DNA from: Elizabethkingia meningoseptica_A
GTDB lineage: Bacteria > Bacteroidota > Bacteroidia > Flavobacteriales > Weeksellaceae
Length of the DNA: 64,000 nucleotides
NCBI RefSeq assembly: GCF_045762675.1
Contig: NZ_JBJDLK010000002.1
Location: forward strand, 62,001-126,000
Reading direction: 5' to 3'
Part shown: piece after piece, positions 50,757 to 60,091 of the stretch
How positions within the stretch are numbered: position 1 is the stretch's first letter
How the letters are laid out: each line of letters begins with the position of its first letter
Made by a program: the position numbers and the translations under genes
Notes under the pieces: generated by a model
Told to the model about the DNA's origin: nothing
Seen by the model: the letters and a program-made list of their open reading frames with translations, nothing else
Database searches by the model: none

Positions 50757-52118
50757 ATGAAATTTTTAAATCAAAAATATACGCGGGATTCTCTGAAGCT
50801 CGCGTTACCTGTTATGATCACACAGCTCGGACAAGTTTCGGTAAACTTGTTCGACAATATGATTGTGGGTAAACTCCTTGGGGCACAAGCTCTTGCTTCT
50901 GTTTCTCTGGGAAATGCTACCTTCTTTTCTTTCTTTGTATTTGCCATGGGATTTTCCTATGCGATTCCGCCATTGGTTTCCGAGGCGCACTCCCGTATGG
51001 ATCACGATAAAATTAATAGTGTTTTCCGTCATGGTTTCGTTATCAACCTTGCAGTGGGGACACTTATGATGCTTCTGATCTTGTTCGGAATGTCGCTACT
51101 CTATCATATGGATCAGCCAAAGGAAATTATTCCGGATACGATACATTTCCTTACGATTATGGCTTTCAGCATGATTCCTTTTATGGTATTTCAGACTTTC
51201 AGAGAAGTGTCCGAAGGTTTATCGTTCACTATTGGTGTAACGAAAGCTACTATTATTGCCAATATTTTGAATATTGTTCTTAACTATATTCTTATCGAAG
51301 GAAAGCTCGGACTACCTGCAATGGGTGTAAGAGGATCTGCATTGGCAACTCTTATTGCCAGAATATTCATGGTGGTATTCCTGTATATTGTATTATACAG
51401 AGATCCCAGAACATCACACTATATCAAAGCTTTCCATCTTAAAATCAATGGTTTTTCAAAGAAAATATTCAGTACAATGCTTAAACTGGGCTTCCCTACT
51501 GCTTTGCAGCTTTTCTTTGAAGTAAGTGCATTTGCCGGTGCTGCATTTGTTTGCGGACTGGTAAGTTCTACTGATATTGCTGCTCATCAGATTGCATTAT
51601 CCATGGCATCATTTACATTTAACCTTTGTGTAGGATTTAGTGTTGCTTCAACGGTAATGGTGGGAAGAAAGCTTGGAGAACGTGATTTCAGAGGTCTGAG
51701 AGATGTGGGTGTTAATAATATAAAACTAGCCTTTATATTCATGATTGTATGTGGATTGGCATTTATTATCGGAAGAAATATTTTACCACATTTCTTTGTT
51801 CAGAACAATGATGTAAACGTAATGCTTTTAGCGTCTAAACTACTTATTATTGCAGCTCTTTTCCAGCTTTCAGATGGCATTCAGGTAACATGTCTTGGCT
51901 GTCTCAGAGGTATTCAGGACGTAAAAATCCCAAGTATTCTTACATTTATTGCCTATTGGGTTATTACAATCCCGTTAGGCTATTTCTTATGTTATACCTT
52001 AAAAATGGGTGCATTGGGAATGTGGATCGCACTAGGTTTAGGGCTTACCATATCAGCAGTATTACTTGTTTACAGATTCCTGAAACTCACGAATAGGAAA
52101 TTACTTACCACAACATAA
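50757..52118 (+). CDS. MATE family multidrug efflux transporter
   Basis: 453 residues with 12 transmembrane helices in two related halves (NorM-like). The N-terminal LALPVMITQLGQVSVNLFDN and the mid-protein LKLGFPTALQLFFEVSAFA are equivalent start segments of the two halves. It exports cationic compounds using Na+ or H+. Its ATG is three bases behind the response-regulator stop, so the two are cotranscribed, a possible hint that the regulator is linked to envelope or drug stress. Confidence 0.93.
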   Translation: MKFLNQKYTRDSLKLALPVMITQLGQVSVNLFDNMIVGKLLGAQALASVSLGNATFFSFFVFAMGFSYAIPPLVSEAHSRMDHDKINSVFRHGFVINLAVGTLMMLLILFGMSLLYHMDQPKEIIPDTIHFLTIMAFSMIPFMVFQTFREVSEGLSFTIGVTKATIIANILNIVLNYILIEGKLGLPAMGVRGSALATLIARIFMVVFLYIVLYRDPRTSHYIKAFHLKINGFSKKIFSTMLKLGFPTALQLFFEVSAFAGAAFVCGLVSSTDIAAHQIALSMASFTFNLCVGFSVASTVMVGRKLGERDFRGLRDVGVNNIKLAFIFMIVCGLAFIIGRNILPHFFVQNNDVNVMLLASKLLIIAALFQLSDGIQVTCLGCLRGIQDVKIPSILTFIAYWVITIPLGYFLCYTLKMGALGMWIALGLGLTISAVLLVYRFLKLTNRKLLTTT

Positions 52119-52164
52119 ACACCACTAAACACCACTTATTAATATTAGAAAAAGATTCTGTTCC

Positions 52165-52217
52165 TGGTTCCTCTGTCCTGTACTATTATTTCCTGTTCGT
52201 GCAGGACAGAAGAACCA
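52165..52217. repeat. Large stem-loop between the MATE and DUF4180 genes
   Basis: 19-base arms (starting TGGTTCCTCTG at 52165-52183 and ending in its complement at 52199-52217) pair with 17 Watson-Crick pairs, one G-U and one mismatch around a 15-base loop. Flanking AGATTCTGT and ACAGAGAATCT can extend it. No T-tract follows, so it is not a plain terminator. Confidence 0.7.
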
Positions 52218-52285
52218 TCTGAATTGCACTTACAGAGAATCTGTTATTTACTATCTATACCCTGAGCTTTTTAAGAAATAACTAT

Positions 52286-52633
52286 ATGTATACTGTACAA
52301 GAACATAGCATTAATGGAATAAGAATTGCTGAAGTAAGCTCTGAAAAGTTACTGATCGGAAATATTCAGGACGCATTGGACTTGTTAGTAGAGCTTTACT
52401 ATCAGGGATTCGATAAAATAATTATCGGAGAACATCATTTAATTCCCGATTTTTTTGACTTGAAAAACAAAATGGCAGGGGAAATTTTACAAAAATTTTC
52501 CAATTATAAAATGCGTCTTGCCGTGATTGGTCGCTTCAGTTATGAAAGTAAAAGCCTTAAAGACTTTATATATGAGTGTAATAAAGGTAAATTAGTTAAC
52601 TTCGTAAATACGCTGTCCGAAGCTTTAAATTAA
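52286..52633 (+). CDS. DUF4180 domain protein
   Basis: 115 residues, cytosolic. The sequence fits DUF4180 throughout: ISEVSSEKLLIGNIQDALDL-like N-terminus, the GFDKIIIGEHHLIPDFFDLK centre and the RFSYESKSLKDFIYECNKG end. The fold resembles STAS-type small domains and the function is unknown. It follows the strong stem-loop at 52165 by about 70 bases, so it is the likely gene under any control from that structure. Confidence 0.8.
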   Translation: MYTVQEHSINGIRIAEVSSEKLLIGNIQDALDLLVELYYQGFDKIIIGEHHLIPDFFDLKNKMAGEILQKFSNYKMRLAVIGRFSYESKSLKDFIYECNKGKLVNFVNTLSEALN

Positions 52634-52682
52634 TCTGTAAAAGATATTCGGATGGTTGTATTCAAATAAAAATACAGCAACT

Positions 52683-54200
52683 ATGCAAGTAGACATCCGA
52701 AAATTAAGCTTAGATGATTATGACGAGCTTGTAGAATCTATGCAGGAAGCCTATCCCGATATTGAGGATAATACCTGGGCTAAAAGAAATATTCAAAAAC
52801 TAACATCCATATTTCCCGAAGGACAATTGTGTATTACCGTAGATGGTAAGCTGGCTGCAGCCGCCCTTTCTATTGTCGTACAATATGAATTATTCGGAGA
52901 TCAGCATACCTATGATGAAATTACAGGCGGCGGTACTTTCAATACCCATAGTAATAATGGTAATGTCCTGTACGGAATTGAAGTATTTGTTCATCCTGAA
53001 TTCCGTTCTTTACGTTTAGGCCGGAGATTATATGATGCCAGAAAGGAATTATGCGAAATAAAAAATCTGAAATCGATTATCATTGGAGGCAGAATTCCAA
53101 GTTATCATACGCACAGCAATGAATTGACTCCGCGACAGTACATTAATAAAGTCCGGAAAAAAGAAATTTATGATCCGGTATTATCTTTTCAGCTTTCCAA
53201 TAACTTTTCACCGATTAAAATATTAAAAGGCTATCTTAAGGGAGACACCGAATCTGAAGAATATGCTGTTCTGTTACAGTGGAATAATATCTATTATACT
53301 CAGAAGAAAAACACCATGCAGGATAGTGTTATCCGTATTGGTTTGGTTCAGTGGCAGATGCGCCAGTTCAGAGATATCGAAGCCTTTTATCAGCAGGTAG
53401 AGTTTTTTGTGGATGTGATCAGTAATTACGAATCGGACTTTTGTGTTTTCCCGGAACTCTTCAACACGCCTCTTCTTGCAGCGTTTAATCATATGAACGA
53501 AAGAGAATCAATGGAAGAACTTTCCAGGCTGACTTCTGAAATTGTAGACAAAATTGCAGAATATGCGGTAAGCTACAATGTGAATATTATTTCGGGAAGT
53601 ATGCCTATACTGGAAAACGGAAATTTATATAACGCCAGCTATCTGCTACACAGAGATGGTAAAAGGGATGAATACCGTAAAATCCATATCACACCAAACG
53701 AAAGAAAATATTATGGTATGCTTGGTGGCAACGAGGTGAGAGCCTTTGATACAGACTGTGGAAAAATAGGCATTATGGTTTGTTATGATGTTGAGTTCCC
53801 GGAACTATCCAGACTTCTTGCAGACGATGGAATGAAAATACTATTTGTCCCTTATCTTACCGATACTCAGAATGCCTATACACGTGTAAGAGCATGTGCC
53901 GCAGCGAGAGCCATAGAAAATGAATGTTATGTGGCTATTGCAGGCTGTGTCGGAAACCTTCCGGGAGTAAGCAATATGGATATTCAGTTTGGTCAGGCAG
54001 CCGTGTTTACACCTTCGGATTTTGCATTCCCTTCCAACGCCATTAAAGGAGAAGCAACACCAAACACAGAAATGACACTTATTGTAGATGTTGATCTGAA
54101 TCTTTTAAAAGAACTTCACCATAATGGTGCTGTACAGACGCTAAAAGACCGGAGAACAGATTTATATGAGGTAAATATTAAAGAAAAAGGAAGGTTATAA
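52683..54200 (+). CDS. Fused GNAT acetyltransferase and carbon-nitrogen hydrolase
   Basis: 505 residues from the ATG at 52683 (MQVDIRKLS); a TTG at 52656 is also in frame but less likely. Residues 1-210 form a GNAT domain (GIEVFVHPEFRSLRLGRRLY is the acetyl-CoA binding region). Residues about 215-505 form a nitrilase-superfamily amidase with the Glu-Lys-Cys triad: FPELF, YRKIHI and MVCYDVEFPE. The pairing in one chain is known from Bacteroidota and others; the substrate is not established. The 3' end of the gene forms half of a terminator-like palindrome. Confidence 0.92.
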   Translation: MQVDIRKLSLDDYDELVESMQEAYPDIEDNTWAKRNIQKLTSIFPEGQLCITVDGKLAAAALSIVVQYELFGDQHTYDEITGGGTFNTHSNNGNVLYGIEVFVHPEFRSLRLGRRLYDARKELCEIKNLKSIIIGGRIPSYHTHSNELTPRQYINKVRKKEIYDPVLSFQLSNNFSPIKILKGYLKGDTESEEYAVLLQWNNIYYTQKKNTMQDSVIRIGLVQWQMRQFRDIEAFYQQVEFFVDVISNYESDFCVFPELFNTPLLAAFNHMNERESMEELSRLTSEIVDKIAEYAVSYNVNIISGSMPILENGNLYNASYLLHRDGKRDEYRKIHITPNERKYYGMLGGNEVRAFDTDCGKIGIMVCYDVEFPELSRLLADDGMKILFVPYLTDTQNAYTRVRACAAARAIENECYVAIAGCVGNLPGVSNMDIQFGQAAVFTPSDFAFPSNAIKGEATPNTEMTLIVDVDLNLLKELHHNGAVQTLKDRRTDLYEVNIKEKGRL

Positions 54201-54209
54201 CCTTCCTTT
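54186..54209 (+). terminator. 24-bp palindrome overlapping the stop codon of the GNAT-nitrilase gene
   Basis: Perfect 12+12 palindrome (AAAGGAAGGTTA and its mirror). The TAA stop at 54198-54200 forms the start of the right arm, so coding and structural roles overlap. Confidence 0.65.
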
Positions 54210-54222
54210 CTAACATCCAAAT

Positions 54223-54252
54223 AAAACCCCGGAAGTAAACTTCCGGGGTTAA
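54223..54252. terminator. Bidirectional terminator
   Basis: Perfect 11-bp stem AACCCCGGAAG with its complement and a TAAA loop, between convergent stops at 54200 and 54272. Confidence 0.9.
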
Positions 54253-54271
54253 TATTAATTAGATGATTGTC

Positions 54272-55015
54272 TTATAATTTCTGAAAAACATCAGGAACAT
54301 TGGTTGTAACAAAGTCAATTCCCTGTGCTTTTAACTTCTGGAAAACATCAGGACTATCTACTGTCCATGCATTTGTAATTAACTTCAGATCCTGAGCTTC
54401 TTTCAACCATGTCGGGTTTTTCTCGAATACACTGTAATGATAATCGATTCCGTCAATACCCAGATCTTTAATTTCTTTTGGCGAAAGGTCTCCTTTCAGG
54501 TATTGTACTTTAGCTTTTGGATTCAGACGCTTCAGCTCCTTGCATACAAAAAGGCTAAAGGAAATATATTGTGTCTGATTTTCCAGTTTATTTTTCTTTA
54601 CCAGTACCAGACTTTTCTCTACGGATTCTTTTTCCGATGCTTCTGAAGCTAATGGTTTAATTTCCAGAATCATTTGTAAAGCAGGATCTTTTTTTCCTTG
54701 TTTCAGGTATTCTTCCAGTGTAGGAATTACTTCGCCATTGGCCAGTTTTTGCTTTCTAAGTTCTTTGAAAGGTGTTTCAGCAATATTTACTTTATTAATA
54801 TCTTCATCATGATTTACCACAACTACTCCGTCTTTGGTAAGACGAACATCAAACTCAGATCCATACACTTTAAGCTTCTGAGCTCCCTGTAATGCATGAA
54901 TAGAATTCTGGGCGGAACCTTCCGTTTTCCAGAAACCGCGATGAGCGATAATTTGAGTTTGTGCCATAGCCATGAAACTAAAAATTGATAATGCACCTAT
55001 AAAATACTTCTTCAT
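54272..55015 (-). CDS. Exported glycerophosphodiester phosphodiesterase
   Basis: 247 residues with signal peptide MKKYFIGALSIFSFMAMAQ. The GDPD catalytic pattern is present: HRGFW at 25-29, SEFDVRLTKDGVVVVNHDED (Glu, Asp and His near 53-70) and later EIKP. It hydrolyses glycerophosphodiesters to glycerol 3-phosphate in the periplasm. It stands alone, with a bidirectional terminator at its end. Confidence 0.92.
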   Translation of the reverse strand: MKKYFIGALSIFSFMAMAQTQIIAHRGFWKTEGSAQNSIHALQGAQKLKVYGSEFDVRLTKDGVVVVNHDEDINKVNIAETPFKELRKQKLANGEVIPTLEEYLKQGKKDPALQMILEIKPLASEASEKESVEKSLVLVKKNKLENQTQYISFSLFVCKELKRLNPKAKVQYLKGDLSPKEIKDLGIDGIDYHYSVFEKNPTWLKEAQDLKLITNAWTVDSPDVFQKLKAQGIDFVTTNVPDVFQKL

Positions 55016-55096
55016 TTTTATTAAAATTAAATTTCATACATAATTACGAATTTACTTTTAATTGGAAAAAGCGATTACTATTAAGATATTGTGAAT

Positions 55097-55222
55097 TTAG
55101 TGGTTAGTGACTAGTCTTTAGTTATTAGTTATTAGTTATTAGTGGTTAGTATTAATGTCTAATGTCTAATGTCTAATGTCTAACTTCTAACTTCTAACTT
55201 CTAACTTCTAACTTCCAATGTC
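55097..55222. repeat. Heptamer array of 18 units
   Basis: 126 bases in an unbroken 7-nt register. The 5' third is TTAGTGG, TTAGTGA, CTAGTCT, then TTAGTTA three times, TTAGTGG, TTAGTAT. The middle is TAATGTC four times. The 3' part is TAACTTC five times and CAATGTC. The last base is the first of the sensor kinase stop codon (plus-strand CTA at 55222-55224). AGTTA in the left units can pair with TAACT in the right units every seven bases, allowing a long imperfect hairpin. Confidence 0.9.
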
Positions 55223-56391
55223 TATCCCGCATCTTTACTCCTGTACAGAATAATTCTGAAGGTTGTTCCTTTTCCAACTTCGGTATGCAAAATCTTAATG
55301 TCACCATTATGATAATCCTTAATTGCACGTTTTGCAAGAGAAAGTCCCAGTCCCCAGCCTCTCTTCTTGGTTGAGTATCCGGGATTAAAGGCATTTCTGA
55401 TTTGAGTTTTGGTCATTCCGGAACCATTATCTTTAATATCAATAATAATGTTCTCTCCTTTCTCTGCGATCTGCATATTCAGGTCGCCACTGCCTTTCAT
55501 AGCATCTACAGCATTTTTTACAATATTTTCAATCACCCAGCTGATCAGAATCCGGCTGTGCGGAATTAAAATCTCACCATTAGGCAGCTGTAGCGTAAAA
55601 TTAATCTTATTGGAAATACGGGATTGTAAATATTCATAGTTATGCTCAATGGTCTCTTTCAGATTAAGATCATTCAGCTCCGGTACGGAACCAATTTTAG
55701 AGAAGCGTTCCGAAATTGTTGTCAGCCGGTGTATGTCTTTTTCAATTTCTTTTATTCCGGTACTGTTTTCATTTTCCAGCCGCAAAATCTCCAGCCATCC
55801 AATCATTGAAGATAACGGCGTTCCGATCTGGTGTGCGGTTTCTTTAGCCAGTCCGACCCAAAGGAAACCTTCATCACTTTTCTGTACGGTTTTCAGAAAC
55901 CACAATGAGAATAATATATAAGCAACAATAACAATTCCTAAGGCAACAGGATAATAACGAAGATTATTCATCAGCCGTGAATTGGTGTAATAAATATACT
56001 GGCTGCTTCCGTTGGGCAAAACAACTTCCAGTGGCTTATACGACTGTTCCATTTCCCTCAGCAGGTCTTTTACCCTAGACGGATTATCCACTATATCCTG
56101 TGGCAGATTCATCATCAGTACCGGATTATTAAACTGGTCTGCAATAATAACCGGAATACTTCTGTTATCTTCCAATATGTCTAGCAGTAAATACTGAACC
56201 TGAGGATCCTGTACAGAATCTTCATTGAGTAATTTCTGGGCCTGCGCAAAAAGCTTAATCCGGTGTATTTCTTCCTGACGAAGATAATTGATAAGCACTG
56301 CAGAAGCGATAATTGATCCAAGTACAATTACACTGAGGAACACATAAACGGCCCAGTTAACAAACTGCGAAAAGAATTTCTTTTTCTTCAA
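55222..56391 (-). CDS. Membrane sensor histidine kinase
   Basis: 389 residues: transmembrane helix 1 (about 13-35), periplasmic domain (36-145), helix 2 (about 146-167), then a kinase core. The phosphoacceptor is His187 in ETAHQIGTPLSSMIGW, an HxxGTP variant of the usual HELRTP. The ATP-binding domain has N (NIVKNAVDAM), G1 (DNGSGM) and G2 (GWGLGLSLAKR) boxes. No response regulator is adjacent; the DBD-less sigma-54 regulator at 49.6 kb could be a partner but that is speculation. Its stop codon abuts the heptamer array, and it starts four bases after the second PBP4 stop. Confidence 0.92.
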   Translation of the reverse strand: MKKKKFFSQFVNWAVYVFLSVIVLGSIIASAVLINYLRQEEIHRIKLFAQAQKLLNEDSVQDPQVQYLLLDILEDNRSIPVIIADQFNNPVLMMNLPQDIVDNPSRVKDLLREMEQSYKPLEVVLPNGSSQYIYYTNSRLMNNLRYYPVALGIVIVAYILFSLWFLKTVQKSDEGFLWVGLAKETAHQIGTPLSSMIGWLEILRLENENSTGIKEIEKDIHRLTTISERFSKIGSVPELNDLNLKETIEHNYEYLQSRISNKINFTLQLPNGEILIPHSRILISWVIENIVKNAVDAMKGSGDLNMQIAEKGENIIIDIKDNGSGMTKTQIRNAFNPGYSTKKRGWGLGLSLAKRAIKDYHNGDIKILHTEVGKGTTFRIILYRSKDAG

Positions 56392-56395
56392 TTTT

Positions 56396-57772
56396 TTATT
56401 TTAATTCATCTAAAACTTTATACATCAGGCCGTTGATATTTCCTCCGGAATAGTTGTTTACAATCATAGAGAAAACATATTTTTTACCCGATTTACTTTG
56501 GTGATATCCCGTATATGCTTTGCTGGCTTTAATAGTACCGCTTTTCATTTTCATGCCGTTATAGGTTGGCAGTGCTTTGTAAAAAACATCGAACCAGGAT
56601 TGCTTCTGAGCATATAAAAGTGCCTGTACTTCGGCTTTTGCAGAAACATAATTCTGAGGAGAAAGCCCACTGCCATCAGCAAAATTAATCATGGCGGTAG
56701 CAATACCTTTTTCTTTCCAGTATTGTTTAAGCTCACTAATTCCTGCATCAAAAGAACTGTTCTTTGTCTTCATCCTTGAAAAGGTTTTCACCAATGTTTC
56801 TCCATACAGATTCACACTTTTCTGCAAAAACCAGTAGATTATTTTATCCAGTGAAGGTGACTGATAAGTGAAGAATACATTATTTGCAGGAGCTAGTGCT
56901 ATTTCTCTTCCTTTTATCTTTTCTGTATTATAGGTTAAAATATTGCCACTGAAAGCAATCCCTTTTTCCGACAGCCATTTTTTTATTTCATTTCCCAGTA
57001 CCAAAGGCGGATTGGGCAAAGCACCGGAAACTACGGATGTTTTTCCTGCCGGCAGTTTACCATTAATCAGGGCAAAATCTGAAAAAGGCGCTGTATAAAT
57101 AATACTGCTGTCACCACTACCTTCTGCTTTCAGTTCACTAACCCAGTCAACATTTACCGGTTTATAATTAAAGCCTTTAATATCCTTACCGCCAGCTATG
57201 CTTACGTCAAACTGATTTTCATTCCAGCTGATTCCCCATACTCCTGCACCATAATAATTTCCGATATCATTCCATGGCCATCCGCCCGGTGTTGTCTGCA
57301 TATCAAAATAAGAATCATCCAGAATCAGATCTCCGTCCACAGATTTAATACCTTTTTCCTGAAATGCTGCCAGAAGCTTTGCTTTAAAATTTTCGGGTTT
57401 AAAACCTTCATAGCGCCAGCTTCCCAAGGTAGGATCACCATTGGAAGTTAAATACAGATTACCTTTCAGTATTCCGTTTTGTAATTGTCCACTGTAAGAG
57501 GCTTGTGTTTTAAATGTAAAAGCGGGTCCCAACTTATCCAGTGCTGCAATTGCCGTAAAAATTTTCTGCGTACTTGCAGTGGATAAACCTTTGTTTCCCT
57601 GATATTCATAAATTACATTACCACCTTCATCTGCGACATAAAACGACATATTGGCAGCCAGCATATTTTCTGTGCTTGCCATTCTTTTAATTTCAGCCTC
57701 CAATCTTTGTGAAATGTTTTGTGCTGAAAACGAATGACCTATAACCAAACCGATTATGAATAGCTTCTTCAT
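56396..57772 (-). CDS. dacB: D-alanyl-D-alanine carboxypeptidase/endopeptidase, PBP4 type (copy 2)
   Basis: 458 residues with signal peptide ending SFSAQ near residue 18. S13 motifs are STQK (67-70), SVN near 317 (KSVNLYGE) and KSG in place of KTG (MKMKSGTIKAS). It is distantly related to the copy at 21.9 kb; the two proteins share the motif layout but little else at a glance. The KSG variant is tolerated in several penicillin-binding families. It is in an apparent operon with the histidine kinase (four-base gap), a hint that the kinase senses the envelope. Confidence 0.92.
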   Translation of the reverse strand: MKKLFIIGLVIGHSFSAQNISQRLEAEIKRMASTENMLAANMSFYVADEGGNVIYEYQGNKGLSTASTQKIFTAIAALDKLGPAFTFKTQASYSGQLQNGILKGNLYLTSNGDPTLGSWRYEGFKPENFKAKLLAAFQEKGIKSVDGDLILDDSYFDMQTTPGGWPWNDIGNYYGAGVWGISWNENQFDVSIAGGKDIKGFNYKPVNVDWVSELKAEGSGDSSIIYTAPFSDFALINGKLPAGKTSVVSGALPNPPLVLGNEIKKWLSEKGIAFSGNILTYNTEKIKGREIALAPANNVFFTYQSPSLDKIIYWFLQKSVNLYGETLVKTFSRMKTKNSSFDAGISELKQYWKEKGIATAMINFADGSGLSPQNYVSAKAEVQALLYAQKQSWFDVFYKALPTYNGMKMKSGTIKASKAYTGYHQSKSGKKYVFSMIVNNYSGGNINGLMYKVLDELK

Positions 57773-57871
57773 AAATTTAATTTACCCAAAGATAACGATT
57801 TTCACACTTGTCTATTCTTTAAAAATATTATGATTTTAGCCTAAAAAATAGTATTTTAGTGTAACTAATTG

Positions 57872-60082
57872 ATGAAGGAAATGGTTTACGACCTAGAACA
57901 AGAAAACAAAGAAATCCTAGCACGTTATAAAGATCTGATTTCTAATACCTACCGAACACTTGACGAAGACCAGAACAAACTTATTCGTAAAGCGTTCGAT
58001 ATTGCTCTGGATGCCCACAAGGATCAGCGCAGAAAAACGGGAGAACCGTATATATACCACCCTATCGAGGTGGCCAAAATTGTGGCTAATGAGATAGGAC
58101 TTGGGGCAACAAGTATTGCCTCTGCCCTTTTACACGATGTTATTGAAGATTCTGACTATACATATGAGGATCTTGAAAAACTTTTCGGAAAAAAGATCGC
58201 AGATATTGTTCAGGGACTGACCAAAATTTCCATTATGAACCACCAGAATATATCGGTTCAGTCGGAAAATTACCGTAAGCTGCTCATGACTTTATCCGAA
58301 GATTTTCGGGTAATTCTGATTAAAATTGCAGACCGTCTCCATAATATGCGGACATTGGATAGTATGCGTGCGGACAAGCAGAAAAAAATTGCTTCGGAAA
58401 CCGTTTACATCTATGCCCCGCTTGCACACAGACTGGGTTTGTATAATATTAAATCGGAGCTGGAAGATCTTTCTCTTAAATATAACAATCCGGATATTTA
58501 TAACGAGATTACAGAAAAACTGAGTCTTGCTAAAGAAAGCCGCGAAAGATATATTGAGGAGTTTAAAAAAGATGTTTCTGAAAAGCTGAAAGAGGAAGGC
58601 TTAAATTTTTCTATTAAAGGCCGTGCCAAGGCTATTAGCAGTATTTATCGTAAAATGCTGAAACAAAATGTAAGTTTTGAAGAAGTATATGATAACTATG
58701 CGATCCGGATTATTTATAAATCGGATGCCAAGAATGAAAAATTCCTGGCATGGAAAATATATTCCATTGTTACCGATCTTTACCACAGTAACCCTGCGCG
58801 TATGCGCGACTGGATTTCCCAGCCCCGCTCTACCGGTTATGAAAGCTTACATCTTACGGTACTGGGACCGGACAGCAAATGGATTGAGGTACAGATACGC
58901 AGTGAACGTATGGATGAAGTCGCTGAAAAAGGTGTTGCCGCTCATTACAAATACAAAGAAGGTTATAAGAAAAATAACGATGACCGTAATTTTGAGCAAT
59001 GGGTAACTCAGATCCGCGAAGTACTGGAAGGTCAGCAATCCCTTTCAACCAACGAACTTCTGGATAGCATTAAACTGAACTTATACAGCAAGGAAGTTTT
59101 TGTCTTCACTCCAAAAGGTGAAATTAAACTCCTTCCTTCCGGTTCTACAGCTCTGGATTTTGCATTTTCAGTACACACTGATCTGGGAATGAAATGTCTT
59201 GGTGCTAAAGTAAACGGAAAGCTGGTGCCTATATCTTATGTACTGGTTAATGGTGATCAGGTAGATATTCTGACCAGTAATAACCAGAAACCTAAAGCCG
59301 ACTGGCTGGATTTTGTTGTTACTTCCAAAGCAAAATCTAAAATCAAGGCAGCCCTCAACTCCCATAAAAGCGATATGGTGGAAGAAGGGAAAGAAATCTT
59401 GCAGCGCAAAATGCGACATGCAAAAATTGCCTACAATGATGATGAAATTAACAAACTACAAAAATTCTTTAATTATAAAACCTCACAGGAATTATTCCTC
59501 AACTTTCAAAGCGGTGTACTGGATACATCGGATCTGAAGAAATATGTTGACGGAAAAGGAATGATCAGTAACCTTTTACAGAAATTCCGTAAAACACCGA
59601 AACAGGAATTTGTTGCTCAGGAGCCGGCATCCGATCTGGATATGATTGTATTCGGTAAAGATGAACAAAAGATGGATTACAGCTTTGCAAAATGTTGTAG
59701 CGTTCTTCCCGGTGACAAGATTTTTGGATTTATTACCATTAACGATGGTATTAAGGTACACAACGAAAACTGTCCGAATGCCATTAATTTACGGGCCAAT
59801 TATGACTATCGTGTACTTACCGCTAAATGGGTAAATGCAGAACGCTTTACCAACAGAGCTAAAATTGAAATTGAAGGCCTGGACAGACAAGGTATGATCA
59901 ACGATATTTCTACGGTCATTTCCAATAATATGAACCTTGATATGAAGAGTTTCTCTATTGAGTCAAATGATGGTATCTTTACCGGTAATATTGTACTTGA
60001 AGTCAAGAATAAAACCCAACTGGACCAAACACTTAAACAGCTTAAAGACATTAAGAATGTTACTAAAGTGCGACGTCTGTAA
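57872..60082 (+). CDS. RelA/SpoT family bifunctional (p)ppGpp synthetase/hydrolase
   Basis: 736 residues from the ATG at 57872; an ATG at 57881 (MVYDLEQE) is also possible, and the TTG at 57869 is not needed. Domains: HD hydrolase (YIYHPIEVAKIV, ALLHDVIEDSDYTYEDL), RelA synthetase (RAKAISSIYRKML, DNYAIRI, QPRSTGYESLHLTV), TGS (VFVFTPKGEIKLLPSGSTALDFAF), a CC-type helical region (FAKCCSVLPGDKIFGFIT) and a C-terminal ACT domain. The intact HD motif indicates that hydrolase activity is kept. It is the stringent-response hub. nhaA begins nine bases after its stop. Confidence 0.95.
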   Translation: MKEMVYDLEQENKEILARYKDLISNTYRTLDEDQNKLIRKAFDIALDAHKDQRRKTGEPYIYHPIEVAKIVANEIGLGATSIASALLHDVIEDSDYTYEDLEKLFGKKIADIVQGLTKISIMNHQNISVQSENYRKLLMTLSEDFRVILIKIADRLHNMRTLDSMRADKQKKIASETVYIYAPLAHRLGLYNIKSELEDLSLKYNNPDIYNEITEKLSLAKESRERYIEEFKKDVSEKLKEEGLNFSIKGRAKAISSIYRKMLKQNVSFEEVYDNYAIRIIYKSDAKNEKFLAWKIYSIVTDLYHSNPARMRDWISQPRSTGYESLHLTVLGPDSKWIEVQIRSERMDEVAEKGVAAHYKYKEGYKKNNDDRNFEQWVTQIREVLEGQQSLSTNELLDSIKLNLYSKEVFVFTPKGEIKLLPSGSTALDFAFSVHTDLGMKCLGAKVNGKLVPISYVLVNGDQVDILTSNNQKPKADWLDFVVTSKAKSKIKAALNSHKSDMVEEGKEILQRKMRHAKIAYNDDEINKLQKFFNYKTSQELFLNFQSGVLDTSDLKKYVDGKGMISNLLQKFRKTPKQEFVAQEPASDLDMIVFGKDEQKMDYSFAKCCSVLPGDKIFGFITINDGIKVHNENCPNAINLRANYDYRVLTAKWVNAERFTNRAKIEIEGLDRQGMINDISTVISNNMNLDMKSFSIESNDGIFTGNIVLEVKNKTQLDQTLKQLKDIKNVTKVRRL

Positions 60083-60091
60083 TGAACATGT

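Noticed and set aside
55097..55222. CRISPR array
   Set aside because: The repeat unit is only 7 nt with no spacers; it is a simple tandem repeat.
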